A DNA stretch of 64,000 nucleotides. Source: Avedoeria sp964651245 (GTDB lineage Bacteria > Chloroflexota > Anaerolineae > Epilineales > Epilineaceae). Positions 53,702 to 62,066 of this stretch are shown here, piece after piece. The notes below the pieces were generated by a model. It was not told the DNA's origin. It searched no databases and worked only from the letters and a program-made list of their open reading frames with translations. Within the stretch, counting starts at the first letter, position 1. The number at the start of each line of letters is the position of its first letter. The DNA lies in NCBI GenBank assembly GCA_964651245.1, contig CAZYVI010000001.1:124001-188000 (forward strand), written 5' to 3'. A program made the translations under genes and the position numbers.

Positions 53702-54716
53702 CGCCGTGGTCTGGTTCGGCCGCAGCGGCGGCATGGAACAGGGGCTGGCCGAGCGCGCCGGCATCCCCTTCCGCGCCGTGCGCACGGGCGCCGTCGTCGG
53801 CCGCGGCCCGCTCGGCGCGGCGGCCGGTGTGGCGGCGATGGCCCGCGGCGCGCTCGCCGCCGCCCGCGACCTGCGGCGCGAGCGGCCCGACGCCGTGCTG
53901 GTGACCGGCGGCTACGTCAGCGTCCCGCTGGCCGTGGCGGCGCGGCTGACCGGCACGCCGCTGTGCGTCTACCTGCCCGACGTCGCCCCGGGCCTCGCCG
54001 TGCGCCTCATCGCGCGCCTCGCCCGCACGATCTGCGTCACGGCGCCGGCGGCGTGCGACGCCCTGCCTCGGCGGCGCTGCGTCGTCACCGGCTATCCGGT
54101 TCGCGACGCCGTCCGGCGCGCCGACCGGGCCGCCGCCCGGGCGCGCCTCGGCGCCGGGCCCGACGAGCCGGTCGTGCTCGTGTTCGGCGGCAGCCAGGGC
54201 GCGCGCCGGCTGAACGACGCCGTGGCCGCTGCGGCGCCGGCGCTGCTGGCGCGGGCGGTGCTGATCCACGCCGCGGGCGCGCGGACCCTCGCCGCCGCCG
54301 AGGCCGCCCGCGCCGCGCTGCCGGCGGATCAGGCCGCGCGCTGGCACCTGGCGCCGTTCCTGGCCGACCAGGCGATGGCCGACGCCCTCGCCGCGGCCGA
54401 CGTCGTGGTGTGCCGCGCCGGGGCGGCCGTGCTCGGCGAGCTGCCGGCCCGCGGCCTGCCGGCCGTCCTGGTGCCGCTGCCGATCGCCGGCGGCCACCAA
54501 TGGGCCAACGCCCGCGTCCTGGTCGACGCCGGCGCGGCCGTGGCCATCCCCGACGCCGCGCTCGACGGCGCGCGCCTGGCGGCCGAGGTCAGCGCGCTGC
54601 TCGACGACCCGGGCCGCCGCGCCGCGATGGCCGCAGCGGCCCGCCGCCTCGACCGGCCCGGCGCCGCGGCGGCGATCGCGGACGAGGTGCTCGCGCTGGC
54701 CGGAGGCGCCGCGTGA
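53616..54716 (+). CDS. murG: UDP-GlcNAc transferase MurG
   Basis: A 366-residue GT-B glycosyltransferase that turns lipid I into lipid II. The N-terminal motif GGGTAGHVYPAL begins at residue 7, which fixes the ATG at 53616 despite the 86-base overlap with ftsW. Other motifs are LVTGGYVSVP, VFGGSQGARRLND and CRAGAAVLGELPARGLPAVLVPLP. An internal AAGGTGA in ftsW could serve as ribosome site. Confidence 0.95.
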   Translation: MVLWISGGGTAGHVYPALTVRDALGSRVSAVVWFGRSGGMEQGLAERAGIPFRAVRTGAVVGRGPLGAAAGVAAMARGALAAARDLRRERPDAVLVTGGYVSVPLAVAARLTGTPLCVYLPDVAPGLAVRLIARLARTICVTAPAACDALPRRRCVVTGYPVRDAVRRADRAAARARLGAGPDEPVVLVFGGSQGARRLNDAVAAAAPALLARAVLIHAAGARTLAAAEAARAALPADQAARWHLAPFLADQAMADALAAADVVVCRAGAAVLGELPARGLPAVLVPLPIAGGHQWANARVLVDAGAAVAIPDAALDGARLAAEVSALLDDPGRRAAMAAAARRLDRPGAAAAIADEVLALAGGAA

Positions 54717-55483
54717 CGGCGCGCCGGGTGGACCCGTTGCGCGCCGCGGCGGCCGTCGCCGTCGCGCTGGTCGCCGCGGGCCTGGCGGCGTCGACGGCCG
54801 CGGCGGCGCCGTTGGGCGGCGGGCCGACCGCGGCCGCGGCGGCCGCGCCGGCGGCAGGGCCCGACATGAGCGCCCACGCCCTGGTGGTCATGCTCGTCTT
54901 CGGCCTCATCGGCGTCGCGCGCGGCGTCGGGCCCGAGGCGCGCGTGCTCGTCGTCACCGCCGCCAGCTACGTGGTCTTCGGGACGGCGTGGGGCCGCGTG
55001 GCCGGGGCGCTCAACAAGCAGATCAAGCTGGCGGTGGCCGGCTTCAAGCTGAGCACATCGTCCGGCGATCCGGGCGAGGTCTTCCGCGCCGCGTCGGCGA
55101 TGCCGCCGCCGGTGCCGACCGAGGGCAGCCAGGTGGCGGTCTGGCAGATCGCCTTCTTCGCCGTTGTGGTGCTGCTGCTGGGCTATCGCATCCTGCGCCG
55201 CGTCTTCCCGCGGCCCGGCGCCCCGGCCGGCGCCGCGCCGCGCGTCATCGACCGCCTGGTCGGCGGCCTCGTCGCCGGGCTCACGGGGCTCCTGGTGGCG
55301 ATGTTCGTCCTGCCGCGCATCGTCAGCGGCGCCCGGATCAGCCTGATCGACACCCGGCTGTCCATCGCCGCCGCAGCCGCACCCTACAAGCACTGGATCG
55401 TGTTCGCGGTCGTCGTCGTCCTGCTGTACTTCGGCGTGAAGTCGCTGGGCGGCGGCGGGCCGCGCCAGAAGGTCTACAACTGA
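54713..55483 (+). CDS. CvpA-like integral membrane protein (first of two)
   Basis: A 256-residue protein with about six hydrophobic helices (near 12-34, 53-68, 76-92, 143-161, 185-203 and 230-247). The stretch FGLIGVARGVGPEARVLVV resembles the first motif of the CvpA family, in which GxxRG is followed by a small-residue helix. It starts at a GTG coupled to murG (GTGA) and its stop overlaps the next start (TGATG). A gene in this place is not part of the standard cluster. The CvpA relation is tentative. Confidence 0.6.
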   Translation: MTARRVDPLRAAAAVAVALVAAGLAASTAAAAPLGGGPTAAAAAAPAAGPDMSAHALVVMLVFGLIGVARGVGPEARVLVVTAASYVVFGTAWGRVAGALNKQIKLAVAGFKLSTSSGDPGEVFRAASAMPPPVPTEGSQVAVWQIAFFAVVVLLLGYRILRRVFPRPGAPAGAAPRVIDRLVGGLVAGLTGLLVAMFVLPRIVSGARISLIDTRLSIAAAAAPYKHWIVFAVVVVLLYFGVKSLGGGGPRQKVYN

Positions 55484-56037
55484 TGGTGCCCATCGAGTTC
55501 GTCGCCTTGCTGCTGGTGGGCGCCTTCGGCGTCGTCGGCCTGGCGCGCAAGTTCCCGCGCGAGCTCGGCGCCACGATCTCGTACGCCGCGATGCTGCTCA
55601 TGCTCAGCCTGGGCGGCGACGCGCTGGGCAACCTGGTCTACGAGGCCTTCAGCCAGCTCGGCCTGGCGGCGACGACGAACGTCGACCTGTTCAAGTGGTT
55701 CGTCTACATGGCGATCGTCGGCGGCTGGGTCGTCATCAGCTATGCCGGCCAGCAGCTCACGTTCCAGGGCAAGTGGCCGCCCAACCCGGTGACGGGGCTC
55801 GTGTTCGACCTGCTCATCGGGCTGTTCAACGGCTGGCTGGTGGTCTGGACGGCCTGGAAGCTGACCCACGATCTCGGCTACCCGAACACGGCCTTCGGCG
55901 GCTTTCAGCTGCCGATCACCGCCCGCGCCGACCGCTGGGTCGAGCTGGCGCCGCTGGCGCTCGTGCCCGACGGGATCGAGACCTGGGTCGTGGCCGGCTT
56001 CCTGATGCTGCTCATCTTCTTGCGGGTGGCCCGATGA
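55483..56037 (+). CDS. CvpA-like integral membrane protein (second of two)
   Basis: A 184-residue protein with five predicted helices (about 5-21, 30-45, 70-89, 103-125, 165-183). The start FVALLLVGAFGVVGLARKFPRELGATISYAA fits the CvpA opening pattern, here without the usual Gly after Arg. It is joined to the previous gene by one base and to the murC/murB fusion by ATGA. The pair may form a two-subunit membrane complex linked to wall synthesis or division; this is inferred only from the coupling. Confidence 0.6.
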   Translation: MVPIEFVALLLVGAFGVVGLARKFPRELGATISYAAMLLMLSLGGDALGNLVYEAFSQLGLAATTNVDLFKWFVYMAIVGGWVVISYAGQQLTFQGKWPPNPVTGLVFDLLIGLFNGWLVVWTAWKLTHDLGYPNTAFGGFQLPITARADRWVELAPLALVPDGIETWVVAGFLMLLIFLRVAR

Positions 56038-58445
56038 CCGCCGTTCCGCTCGCGCAGCGCGGCTGGCCGGCCGGCTGCGGCGCCCCGGCCCTCGCCGCCG
56101 GCGACGCCGTCCACGTCGTCGGCATCGGCGGCGCCGGGATGCAGGCGCTGGCGACGCTGCTGCTGGCGCGCGGCGTCGCCGTCTCGGGCTCGGACCGCGC
56201 CGACGGCCCCGCGCTGCGCCGCCTGGCCGACGCCGGGGCGCGCGTCCACGTCGGGCACGACGCCGCGCACCTGAGCGGCGGCGCCGCGCTCGTCGTCGTC
56301 ACCGCCGCGCTGCCCGACGGCAACCCCGAGGTCGCCGCGGCGCGGGCGGCGGGCATCCCGGTCGTCAAGGGCAAGCAGCTCCTGGGCGCCCTCGTCGACG
56401 CCGGCCGCGGCGTCGGGGTGGCCGGCACCCACGGCAAGACGACGACCACCGGCCTGCTGGGCCACATCGTCCGCCGCGCCGGGATCGACGCCACCGTCGT
56501 CGTCGGCGGCGACGTGCCCGACCTGGGCGGCAGCGCCGTGGCCGGCACGGCGGACGTGGTGGTCTACGAGGCCGACGAGTACGACCGCAGCTTCCTCTTC
56601 GGCCGGCCGGCGGCGGCGGTGATCACGAACGTCGAGCACGACCATCCCGACATCTACCCGACGATCGACGACGTCGTCGCCGCCTTCCGCGCCTTCGCCG
56701 CCTCGATCGCCGCCGGGGGCCGCCTCATCGCCGTCGCCGACAGCGCCGTCGTCGACGCCGTCCTTGCCGACGCCGCGGCGACCGTCGAGCGCTACGGCCT
56801 GGCCGCCGGCGGCGACGCGCCATCGCGCGGCTGGTGGGCGGTCGACCGCACCGCCTCGGCCGACGGCCAGGCGTTCGACCTCGTGCGCGACGGCGCCGCC
56901 CTGGGCCGGTTCACGACCCGGCTGCCGGGCGACCACAACGTCGCCAACGCCGTGGCCGCGATCGCCGCCGCCGCGGCGCTGGGCATCGAGCCGGCGGCCG
57001 CCCGCGCCGCCATGGCCGACTACCGCGGCGTTGGGCGGCGCTTCGAGGTCGTCGGCGCCGCCGGCGGGGTCACCGTCGTCGACGACTACGCCCACCACCC
57101 CACCGAGATCGCCGCCACGATCGCCGCCGCGCGCGGACGCTACCCGGGCCGCCGCATCTGGGCGATCTGGCAGCCGCACACGTTCTCGCGCATCGCCCTG
57201 CTCGCCGACGACTTCGCCGCCCGCCTCGCCGCCGCCGACCGCGTCGTCGTGACGCCGGTCTACGGCGCCCGCGAGTCGGGCAGCGACGCGGACGGCGGCG
57301 CGATCGCCGCCCGGATCGCCGGCGCCACGGCCGCCGCCGACCTCGCCGCGGCCGCCGCGGTCGTGGCCGCCGAAGCCGCCGCCGGCGACGTCGCGCTGTT
57401 CCTGGGCGCCGGCGACCTGCCGCGCACCAGCCGGGCGGCCGTGCGCGGCCTGGCCCGCCGGGCCGCCGCCGACGTGGCCGCGGCGGGCGCGGCCGCGGGC
57501 CTGGGCGGCGACGTCCTCGGCCCGGCCCCGATGGCCGAGCACACGAGCCTGCGCGTCGGCGGACCGGCCGACCTGGCGGTGCGCGTGCGCCGCGTCGACG
57601 ACCTGGCCGGCTGGTGGCTGCTGTCGTGGCGGCTCGGCGCGCCGGTGCGGGTGCTGGGCCGCGGCACGAACGTCCTGGTGGCCGACGCCGGGCTGCCCGG
57701 CGTGGCGCTCCTCAACCGCTGCGAGGCGTGGCGGCTGGTGGCCGACGACGGCGCCTGCGAGCGCGGCGCGACGGACGGCCCCCCGCCGCCCGACGGCGCC
57801 GCCACGGCGCGCGTCGTGGCCGAGAGCGGCGTGACGCTGGCGGCGCTGGCGCAGCAGCTGGCGCGCCAGGGCTGGGCGGGGCTCGAGGCCTCGGTCGGCA
57901 TCCCGGGCAGCGTCGGCGCCGGCGTCGTCACGAACGCCGGTGCGCACGGCTGGGCGATGGCCGACAGCCTGGTCTGGGCCGAGGTCGTCGCGCCGGACGG
58001 AGGGCGCGCCCGCTGGGACGTGGGCCGGCTGGCGCTCGACTACCGCGCCAGCGCCCTCAAGCACGACGACCGCCACCTGGTGCTGCGCGCCGTGCTGCGG
58101 GTGGCGCGCGACGATCCGGCGGCGATCCAGGCCCGGATCGCGTCCAACCACGCCCACCGCCGCCGCACCCAGCCGACGGCGCCGTCGGTGGGCTCGGTCT
58201 TCAAGAACCCGCCCGGCGACGCCGCCGGCCGGCTCATCGAGGCGGCGGGGCTCAAGGGGCGGGCGCACGGCGGAGCCCGGATCTCACCGGTCCACGCCAA
58301 CTTCTTCGTGAACGAGGGCGGCGCCCGCGCCGCCGACCTCCGGGCGCTCATCGACGCCGCGCGGCGCGCGGTCTGGGCGCACGACGGCGTCCGCCTCGAG
58401 CTCGAGATCGAACCGCTGGGAGACGACGATGCCGCTGCTCTCTAG
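56034..58445 (+). CDS. murC/murB: Fused UDP-N-acetylmuramate-alanine ligase (MurC) and UDP-MurNAc enolpyruvate reductase (MurB)
   Basis: An 803-residue bifunctional protein. MurC covers about residues 1-475: VHVVGIGGAGM, P-loop GTHGKTTTTG, YEADEYDRSFL, TNVEHDHPD, GDHNVANAVAA, DDYAHHPTEI, WQPHTFSR. MurB covers about 490-803: EHTSLRVGGPADL, GRGTNVLV, GIPGSVGAGVVTNAGAHG, SVGSVFKNPPGD, ISPVHANFFVNEG and the C-terminal Glu in LELEIEP. Both halves keep their catalytic motifs, so it should reduce the enolpyruvyl group and add L-alanine. The reading frame is continuous, with no sign of a sequencing join. Confidence 0.94.
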   Translation: MTAVPLAQRGWPAGCGAPALAAGDAVHVVGIGGAGMQALATLLLARGVAVSGSDRADGPALRRLADAGARVHVGHDAAHLSGGAALVVVTAALPDGNPEVAAARAAGIPVVKGKQLLGALVDAGRGVGVAGTHGKTTTTGLLGHIVRRAGIDATVVVGGDVPDLGGSAVAGTADVVVYEADEYDRSFLFGRPAAAVITNVEHDHPDIYPTIDDVVAAFRAFAASIAAGGRLIAVADSAVVDAVLADAAATVERYGLAAGGDAPSRGWWAVDRTASADGQAFDLVRDGAALGRFTTRLPGDHNVANAVAAIAAAAALGIEPAAARAAMADYRGVGRRFEVVGAAGGVTVVDDYAHHPTEIAATIAAARGRYPGRRIWAIWQPHTFSRIALLADDFAARLAAADRVVVTPVYGARESGSDADGGAIAARIAGATAAADLAAAAAVVAAEAAAGDVALFLGAGDLPRTSRAAVRGLARRAAADVAAAGAAAGLGGDVLGPAPMAEHTSLRVGGPADLAVRVRRVDDLAGWWLLSWRLGAPVRVLGRGTNVLVADAGLPGVALLNRCEAWRLVADDGACERGATDGPPPPDGAATARVVAESGVTLAALAQQLARQGWAGLEASVGIPGSVGAGVVTNAGAHGWAMADSLVWAEVVAPDGGRARWDVGRLALDYRASALKHDDRHLVLRAVLRVARDDPAAIQARIASNHAHRRRTQPTAPSVGSVFKNPPGDAAGRLIEAAGLKGRAHGGARISPVHANFFVNEGGARAADLRALIDAARRAVWAHDGVRLELEIEPLGDDDAAAL

Positions 58446-59301
58446 CCGTCGCCGCCGCCGGATCGCCCGGTTGTGGCGCGCCCGGCGCGGCCGGGACGCC
58501 GAGGCGCTCGAGGCGCCGCGGCCCGCCGACGCCACGCCGCGCGTCCGGGCCCGCCACCGGGCGCCGACGCCCGACCTCGGCGCGCCGCTGGCGGCGCTGC
58601 TGGGCAACCCGTCGCGCGTCGCGGCGCTGGGCGCCTCGTTCGTCCTGGGCGCGATGCTGGTGCACCTGTTCACCGGACCGCGCTTCGAGGTCCGCGCCGC
58701 GACGGTGGTGGGCAACCAGCGGCTGCGCGCCGCCGCGGTGTACGCCCAGGCCGACATCGACGGCCGCCGCGTCGTGGCGATCGACGCCGCCCGGGTGGTG
58801 GCGCGGCTCAAGGCGCTGGCCGACATCCGCGACGCCACGATCGAGGTCAGCCTGCCCAACCGGGTGACGATCCGCATCGTCGAGACGGCGCCCGTCCTGC
58901 GCTGGCAGTCGCCGGCGGGCGACATCGCGATCGACGACGGCGGGCGCGCGATCGCGGTGCCGGCCGACGCCGCCACCGCTGCGGCGCTGCTGCGCGTGGC
59001 CGACGCCAGCGGCGCGCCGCCCGCCATCGGCGCCGTGATCGGCCTGGGCACGGTGGCGGCGGCGCAAGCGTACGCGCCGCGGTTCGGCGACCTCACCTGG
59101 CGCGGCCCGGCCGAGGGCTTCGCCGTCACGACCGCCGACGGCTGGACGGTGCTGCTGGGCGCCGACGCCGCGCTCGCGGCGCGCCAGGCGGCCACCCTGG
59201 CCGCCTTCCAACGCGGCCTCGACGCGGACCCGTCGTCGATCGAGCGGGTCGACCTGCGGTTCCCGAGCCGACCGTACTACCGACTGCGGTCGGGACTGTG
59301 A
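58429..59301 (+). CDS. ftsQ: Cell division protein FtsQ
   Basis: A 290-residue protein with a long basic N-terminus (about residues 1-45), one membrane helix (about 64-83) and a POTRA domain: FEVRAATVVGNQRL, then LADIRDATIEVSLPNRVTIRIVE. A beta domain follows to the C-terminus. FtsQ bridges early and late division proteins. The ATG has GGGAGA and overlaps the fusion gene by 17 bases. Confidence 0.9.
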   Translation: MPLLSSRRRRRIARLWRARRGRDAEALEAPRPADATPRVRARHRAPTPDLGAPLAALLGNPSRVAALGASFVLGAMLVHLFTGPRFEVRAATVVGNQRLRAAAVYAQADIDGRRVVAIDAARVVARLKALADIRDATIEVSLPNRVTIRIVETAPVLRWQSPAGDIAIDDGGRAIAVPADAATAAALLRVADASGAPPAIGAVIGLGTVAAAQAYAPRFGDLTWRGPAEGFAVTTADGWTVLLGADAALAARQAATLAAFQRGLDADPSSIERVDLRFPSRPYYRLRSGL

Positions 59302-59315
59302 CAGGAGCGACCGGC

Positions 59316-60554
59316 ATGATCATCGGCATCGACCTCGGCTCGCACAAGATCGTCGCCCTGATGGGCGAGGGGCTGCCCGGCGGCGGCGTGCGCATCGTCG
59401 GCGCCGGGCACGCGCCGGCCGAGGGCATCCGGGCCGGCGAGGTCGTCAGCGTCGAGGATGCGGGCGGGGCGATCGGCGCCTGCGTCGAGCGGGCCGAGCG
59501 GCTGGCCGGCGACACGTTCGACACGGCCGTGATCGGCGTCACCGGCGCCCACATCCACGGCGCCACGAACCGCGCCGCCGTGCCGTGCGGCCGCCGGCCG
59601 CGCCCGATGGACGCCACCGACGTCGAGCGCGTCCTCGAAGCCGCCGGCACGGTGCCGATCGAGCCCGAGCGCGAGGTGCTGCACGTCCTGCCGCGCCATT
59701 ACCGGCTCGACGGCGGCGGCGCCGTCGACTCGCCGATCGGCATGGAGGGATTTCGGCTCGAGGCCGAGGTCCACATCGTGACCGGCAGCCTCGGCGCGTT
59801 CAACACGGTGCGCCGCTGCCTCAAGCTGGCCGAGATCGACCGCCACCGCCTCGTGATGAGCACGCTGGCGGCGGCGGAGGCGACGGTCACGCCCGACGAG
59901 CGCGAGCTCGGCGTCGTGGTGGTGGACCTCGGCCACGCGCTGACCGGCATCGCCTGCTTCGCCGACGGCGCGGTGGTCCACACCGACACCCTCAAGGTCG
60001 GCGGCCGCCACCTGACGAACGACCTGGCGGTGCTGTTCCAGACGCCGTTCGAGCAGGCCGAACGGCTGAAGAAGACCCACGGCCACGTCCTGCCCGAGCA
60101 CGACGACGACCGCGCCGAGGTCGACATCGTGCCGTTCGGCGAAGAACAGGTGCGCAGCGTCCGGCGGCTCGACGTGAGCCGGGTCCTGGCGGCCCGCGTC
60201 GACGAGATGGCCGGGATGATCGGCGCCGAGATCGAGCGCGCCGGCTTCGTCGGCCACCCGCCGGCGGGGGTCGTCCTCGTCGGCGGCGGCACCGAGCTCA
60301 AGGGCCTGCCGCACCGGCTCCAGGAGACCTGGGGCATGCCGGTGCGGGTCGGGCGGCCCAACCAGGTGGCCGGCCTCACGAACGCCGCCAAGAGCCCCGA
60401 CCACGCCGCGGCCGTCGGGCTGCTGATGTGGTCGGCCCGCGCCGTGCCCGACGCGGCGCTGGTCACCGCCGGCGGCGGCCGGTCCGCCGCGCCGGGCGGC
60501 GTCGTCGGCTGGATGCGCGAGGCGCTCCTGCCGCGCCGCAACGGCCGCCGCTGA
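59316..60554 (+). CDS. ftsA: Cell division protein FtsA
   Basis: A 412-residue actin-like protein that tethers FtsZ to the membrane. The phosphate-1 motif GIDLGSHKIVAL and the adenosine motif VVLVGGGTELKGL are normal. The phosphate-2 motif, usually D-I/L-G-G-G-T-T/M-D, reads DLGHALTG (204-211), losing the Gly pair and the final Asp. The C-terminus GWMREALLPRR can form the membrane-binding helix. AGGAG lies before the ATG. Confidence 0.93.
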   Translation: MIIGIDLGSHKIVALMGEGLPGGGVRIVGAGHAPAEGIRAGEVVSVEDAGGAIGACVERAERLAGDTFDTAVIGVTGAHIHGATNRAAVPCGRRPRPMDATDVERVLEAAGTVPIEPEREVLHVLPRHYRLDGGGAVDSPIGMEGFRLEAEVHIVTGSLGAFNTVRRCLKLAEIDRHRLVMSTLAAAEATVTPDERELGVVVVDLGHALTGIACFADGAVVHTDTLKVGGRHLTNDLAVLFQTPFEQAERLKKTHGHVLPEHDDDRAEVDIVPFGEEQVRSVRRLDVSRVLAARVDEMAGMIGAEIERAGFVGHPPAGVVLVGGGTELKGLPHRLQETWGMPVRVGRPNQVAGLTNAAKSPDHAAAVGLLMWSARAVPDAALVTAGGGRSAAPGGVVGWMREALLPRRNGRR

Positions 60555-60702
60555 GCCGGCCGAGAAAGGAGCGTCGCCCGCGTTGAACACCCCGCTGCCC
60601 TCCGCCGGCCCGTGTGCCGGCGCCGGCATCGTCGCCCCGTCCGCAGGCGCCCCCGTCGCGCCCCAGCCACTTGCCGTTCAGCCCAACAACCGGAGGAACC
60701 CG

Positions 60703-61812
60703 ATGTACGCTCACCCGAACGAGAACCTGGCCACGATCAAGGTCGTCGGCGTCGGCGGAGGCGGCTCGAACGCCGTCAACCGGATGATCGAGGAAGGCCT
60801 CACCGGCGTCGACTTCGTGACCGTCAACACCGACGCCCAGGCCCTGCAGCTGTCGCGGGCCGAGGCCCGGCTCCAGATCGGCACCAAGCTCACCAAGGGC
60901 CTGGGCGCCGGCGGGCGGTCCGAGGTCGGCGAGCGCGCCGCCGAGGAGAGCCGCGAGGACCTCGAAGGCTGCGTCAAGGGCGCCGACATGGTCTTCGTCA
61001 CGGCCGGCATGGGCGGCGGGACCGGCACCGGCGCGGCGCCGGTGGTGGCGCAGATCGCCCGCGACGCCGGCGCGCTGACGATCGGCGTGGTGACGCGGCC
61101 GTTCGTGTTCGAGGGCACGCCGCGCTCGCGCGCCGCCGAGAGCGGCCTCGAGCGCATGGCCGAGGCGGTCGACACGCTGATCGTCATCCCGAACGACCGC
61201 CTGATGACGCTCAACGACGGCCGCTTGACGTTCCACGACGCGTTCCGGGCCGCCGACGAGGTGCTCCACCAGGGCATCCAGGGCATCTCGGAGCTCATCA
61301 CGGTGCCCGGCCTGATCAACCTCGACTTCGCCGACGTGCGCTCGATCATGAGCGGCGGCGGCGCGGCGCTGATGAGCGTCGGGCGGGCCAAGGGCGAGCG
61401 ACGGGCGGTCGAGGCGGCCGAGCGCGCCATCGCCAGCCCGCTGCTGGACATCACGATCGACGGCGCGACCGGCGTGCTGTTCAACGTGACCGGCGGCATG
61501 AACATGACGCTCACCGAGGTGAACGACGCCGCCGAGGTCATCGGCCGCCACCTCGACGCCAACGCGAACATCATCTTCGGCGCCGTGCTCGATCCGGCCA
61601 TGGACGAGGAGCTGCGGATCACGGTCATCGCCACCGGCTTCCAGGCCAACGCCCGCATCGAGGCCCGGCCGACGCCGTCGAACGTGATCGACCTCTCGCA
61701 CCGGCGCCCCGTGGCGCAGCGCGCCGACGGTCCGCTGCAGCGCGGCCTGCCGGTCGGCACGTCGGACATCGACATCCCGGCCTTCCTGCGCCGGCAGTCG
61801 AACGGCAGCTAG
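60703..61812 (+). CDS. ftsZ: Cell division protein FtsZ
   Basis: A 369-residue tubulin-like GTPase. GTP-binding motifs are VGVGGGGSNAVNRM (16-29), the tubulin signature GGGTGTGAA (104-112) and a T7 loop with NLDFADVRSIM. The C-terminal peptide DIDIPAFLRR, which binds FtsA and others, is intact. The ATG at 60703 has GGAGG. A TTG at 60583 also has a ribosome site and would add 40 residues of Pro/Ala-rich sequence; the shorter form matches the family. Confidence 0.96.
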   Translation: MYAHPNENLATIKVVGVGGGGSNAVNRMIEEGLTGVDFVTVNTDAQALQLSRAEARLQIGTKLTKGLGAGGRSEVGERAAEESREDLEGCVKGADMVFVTAGMGGGTGTGAAPVVAQIARDAGALTIGVVTRPFVFEGTPRSRAAESGLERMAEAVDTLIVIPNDRLMTLNDGRLTFHDAFRAADEVLHQGIQGISELITVPGLINLDFADVRSIMSGGGAALMSVGRAKGERRAVEAAERAIASPLLDITIDGATGVLFNVTGGMNMTLTEVNDAAEVIGRHLDANANIIFGAVLDPAMDEELRITVIATGFQANARIEARPTPSNVIDLSHRRPVAQRADGPLQRGLPVGTSDIDIPAFLRRQSNGS

Positions 61813-61816
61813 CGGC

Positions 61817-61851
61817 GCCCGTCGCCCCGCGCCGTCCGCGGCGCGACGGGC
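61817..61851 (+). terminator. First hairpin after ftsZ
   Basis: A 9-bp stem (GCCCGTCGC/GCGACGGGC) enclosing a further short stem, starting five bases after the stop. No T-tract. Confidence 0.5.
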
Positions 61852-61868
61852 GGGGAGCACGGTCGCAC

Positions 61869-61904
61869 CGCGGGGCGACCGGCCGATCGGCCGGTCGCCC
61901 CGCG
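61869..61904 (+). terminator. Second hairpin after ftsZ: perfect 36-bp dyad
   Basis: CGCGGGGCGACCGGCC, GATC, then the exact complement. The stem has 16 pairs with a GATC loop, or 18 as a DNA cruciform. It probably ends the division operon. Confidence 0.6.
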
Positions 61905-61952
61905 TCGTCGTGGGCGCGGCGAGCGGCGGGCGCGCTGGATGGCCGAGGGGCC

Positions 61953-61981
61953 TTGCGGCGCCTGGCGGCGGATGGTATGAT
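61953..61981 (+). promoter_or_regulatory. Predicted promoter of nrdR
   Basis: TTGCGG (61953-61958) and TATGAT (61976-61981) with a 17-base spacer, about 85 bases before the ATG. Confidence 0.6.
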
Positions 61982-62066
61982 CGGCCACCGGATTTGGTGG
62001 TGCATTTCGACCGCAGCGACGACATCTGGCCGTGACGGCCACCGGACGCCGGCCGAGGAGCGTGTC

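Noticed and set aside
60583..60702. A TTG start giving FtsZ a 40-residue N-terminal extension
   Set aside because: A ribosome-like AAAGGAG is present, but the extra sequence is Pro/Ala-rich and unlike FtsZ; the ATG at 60703 has a good site and the normal N-terminus. Not fully excluded.
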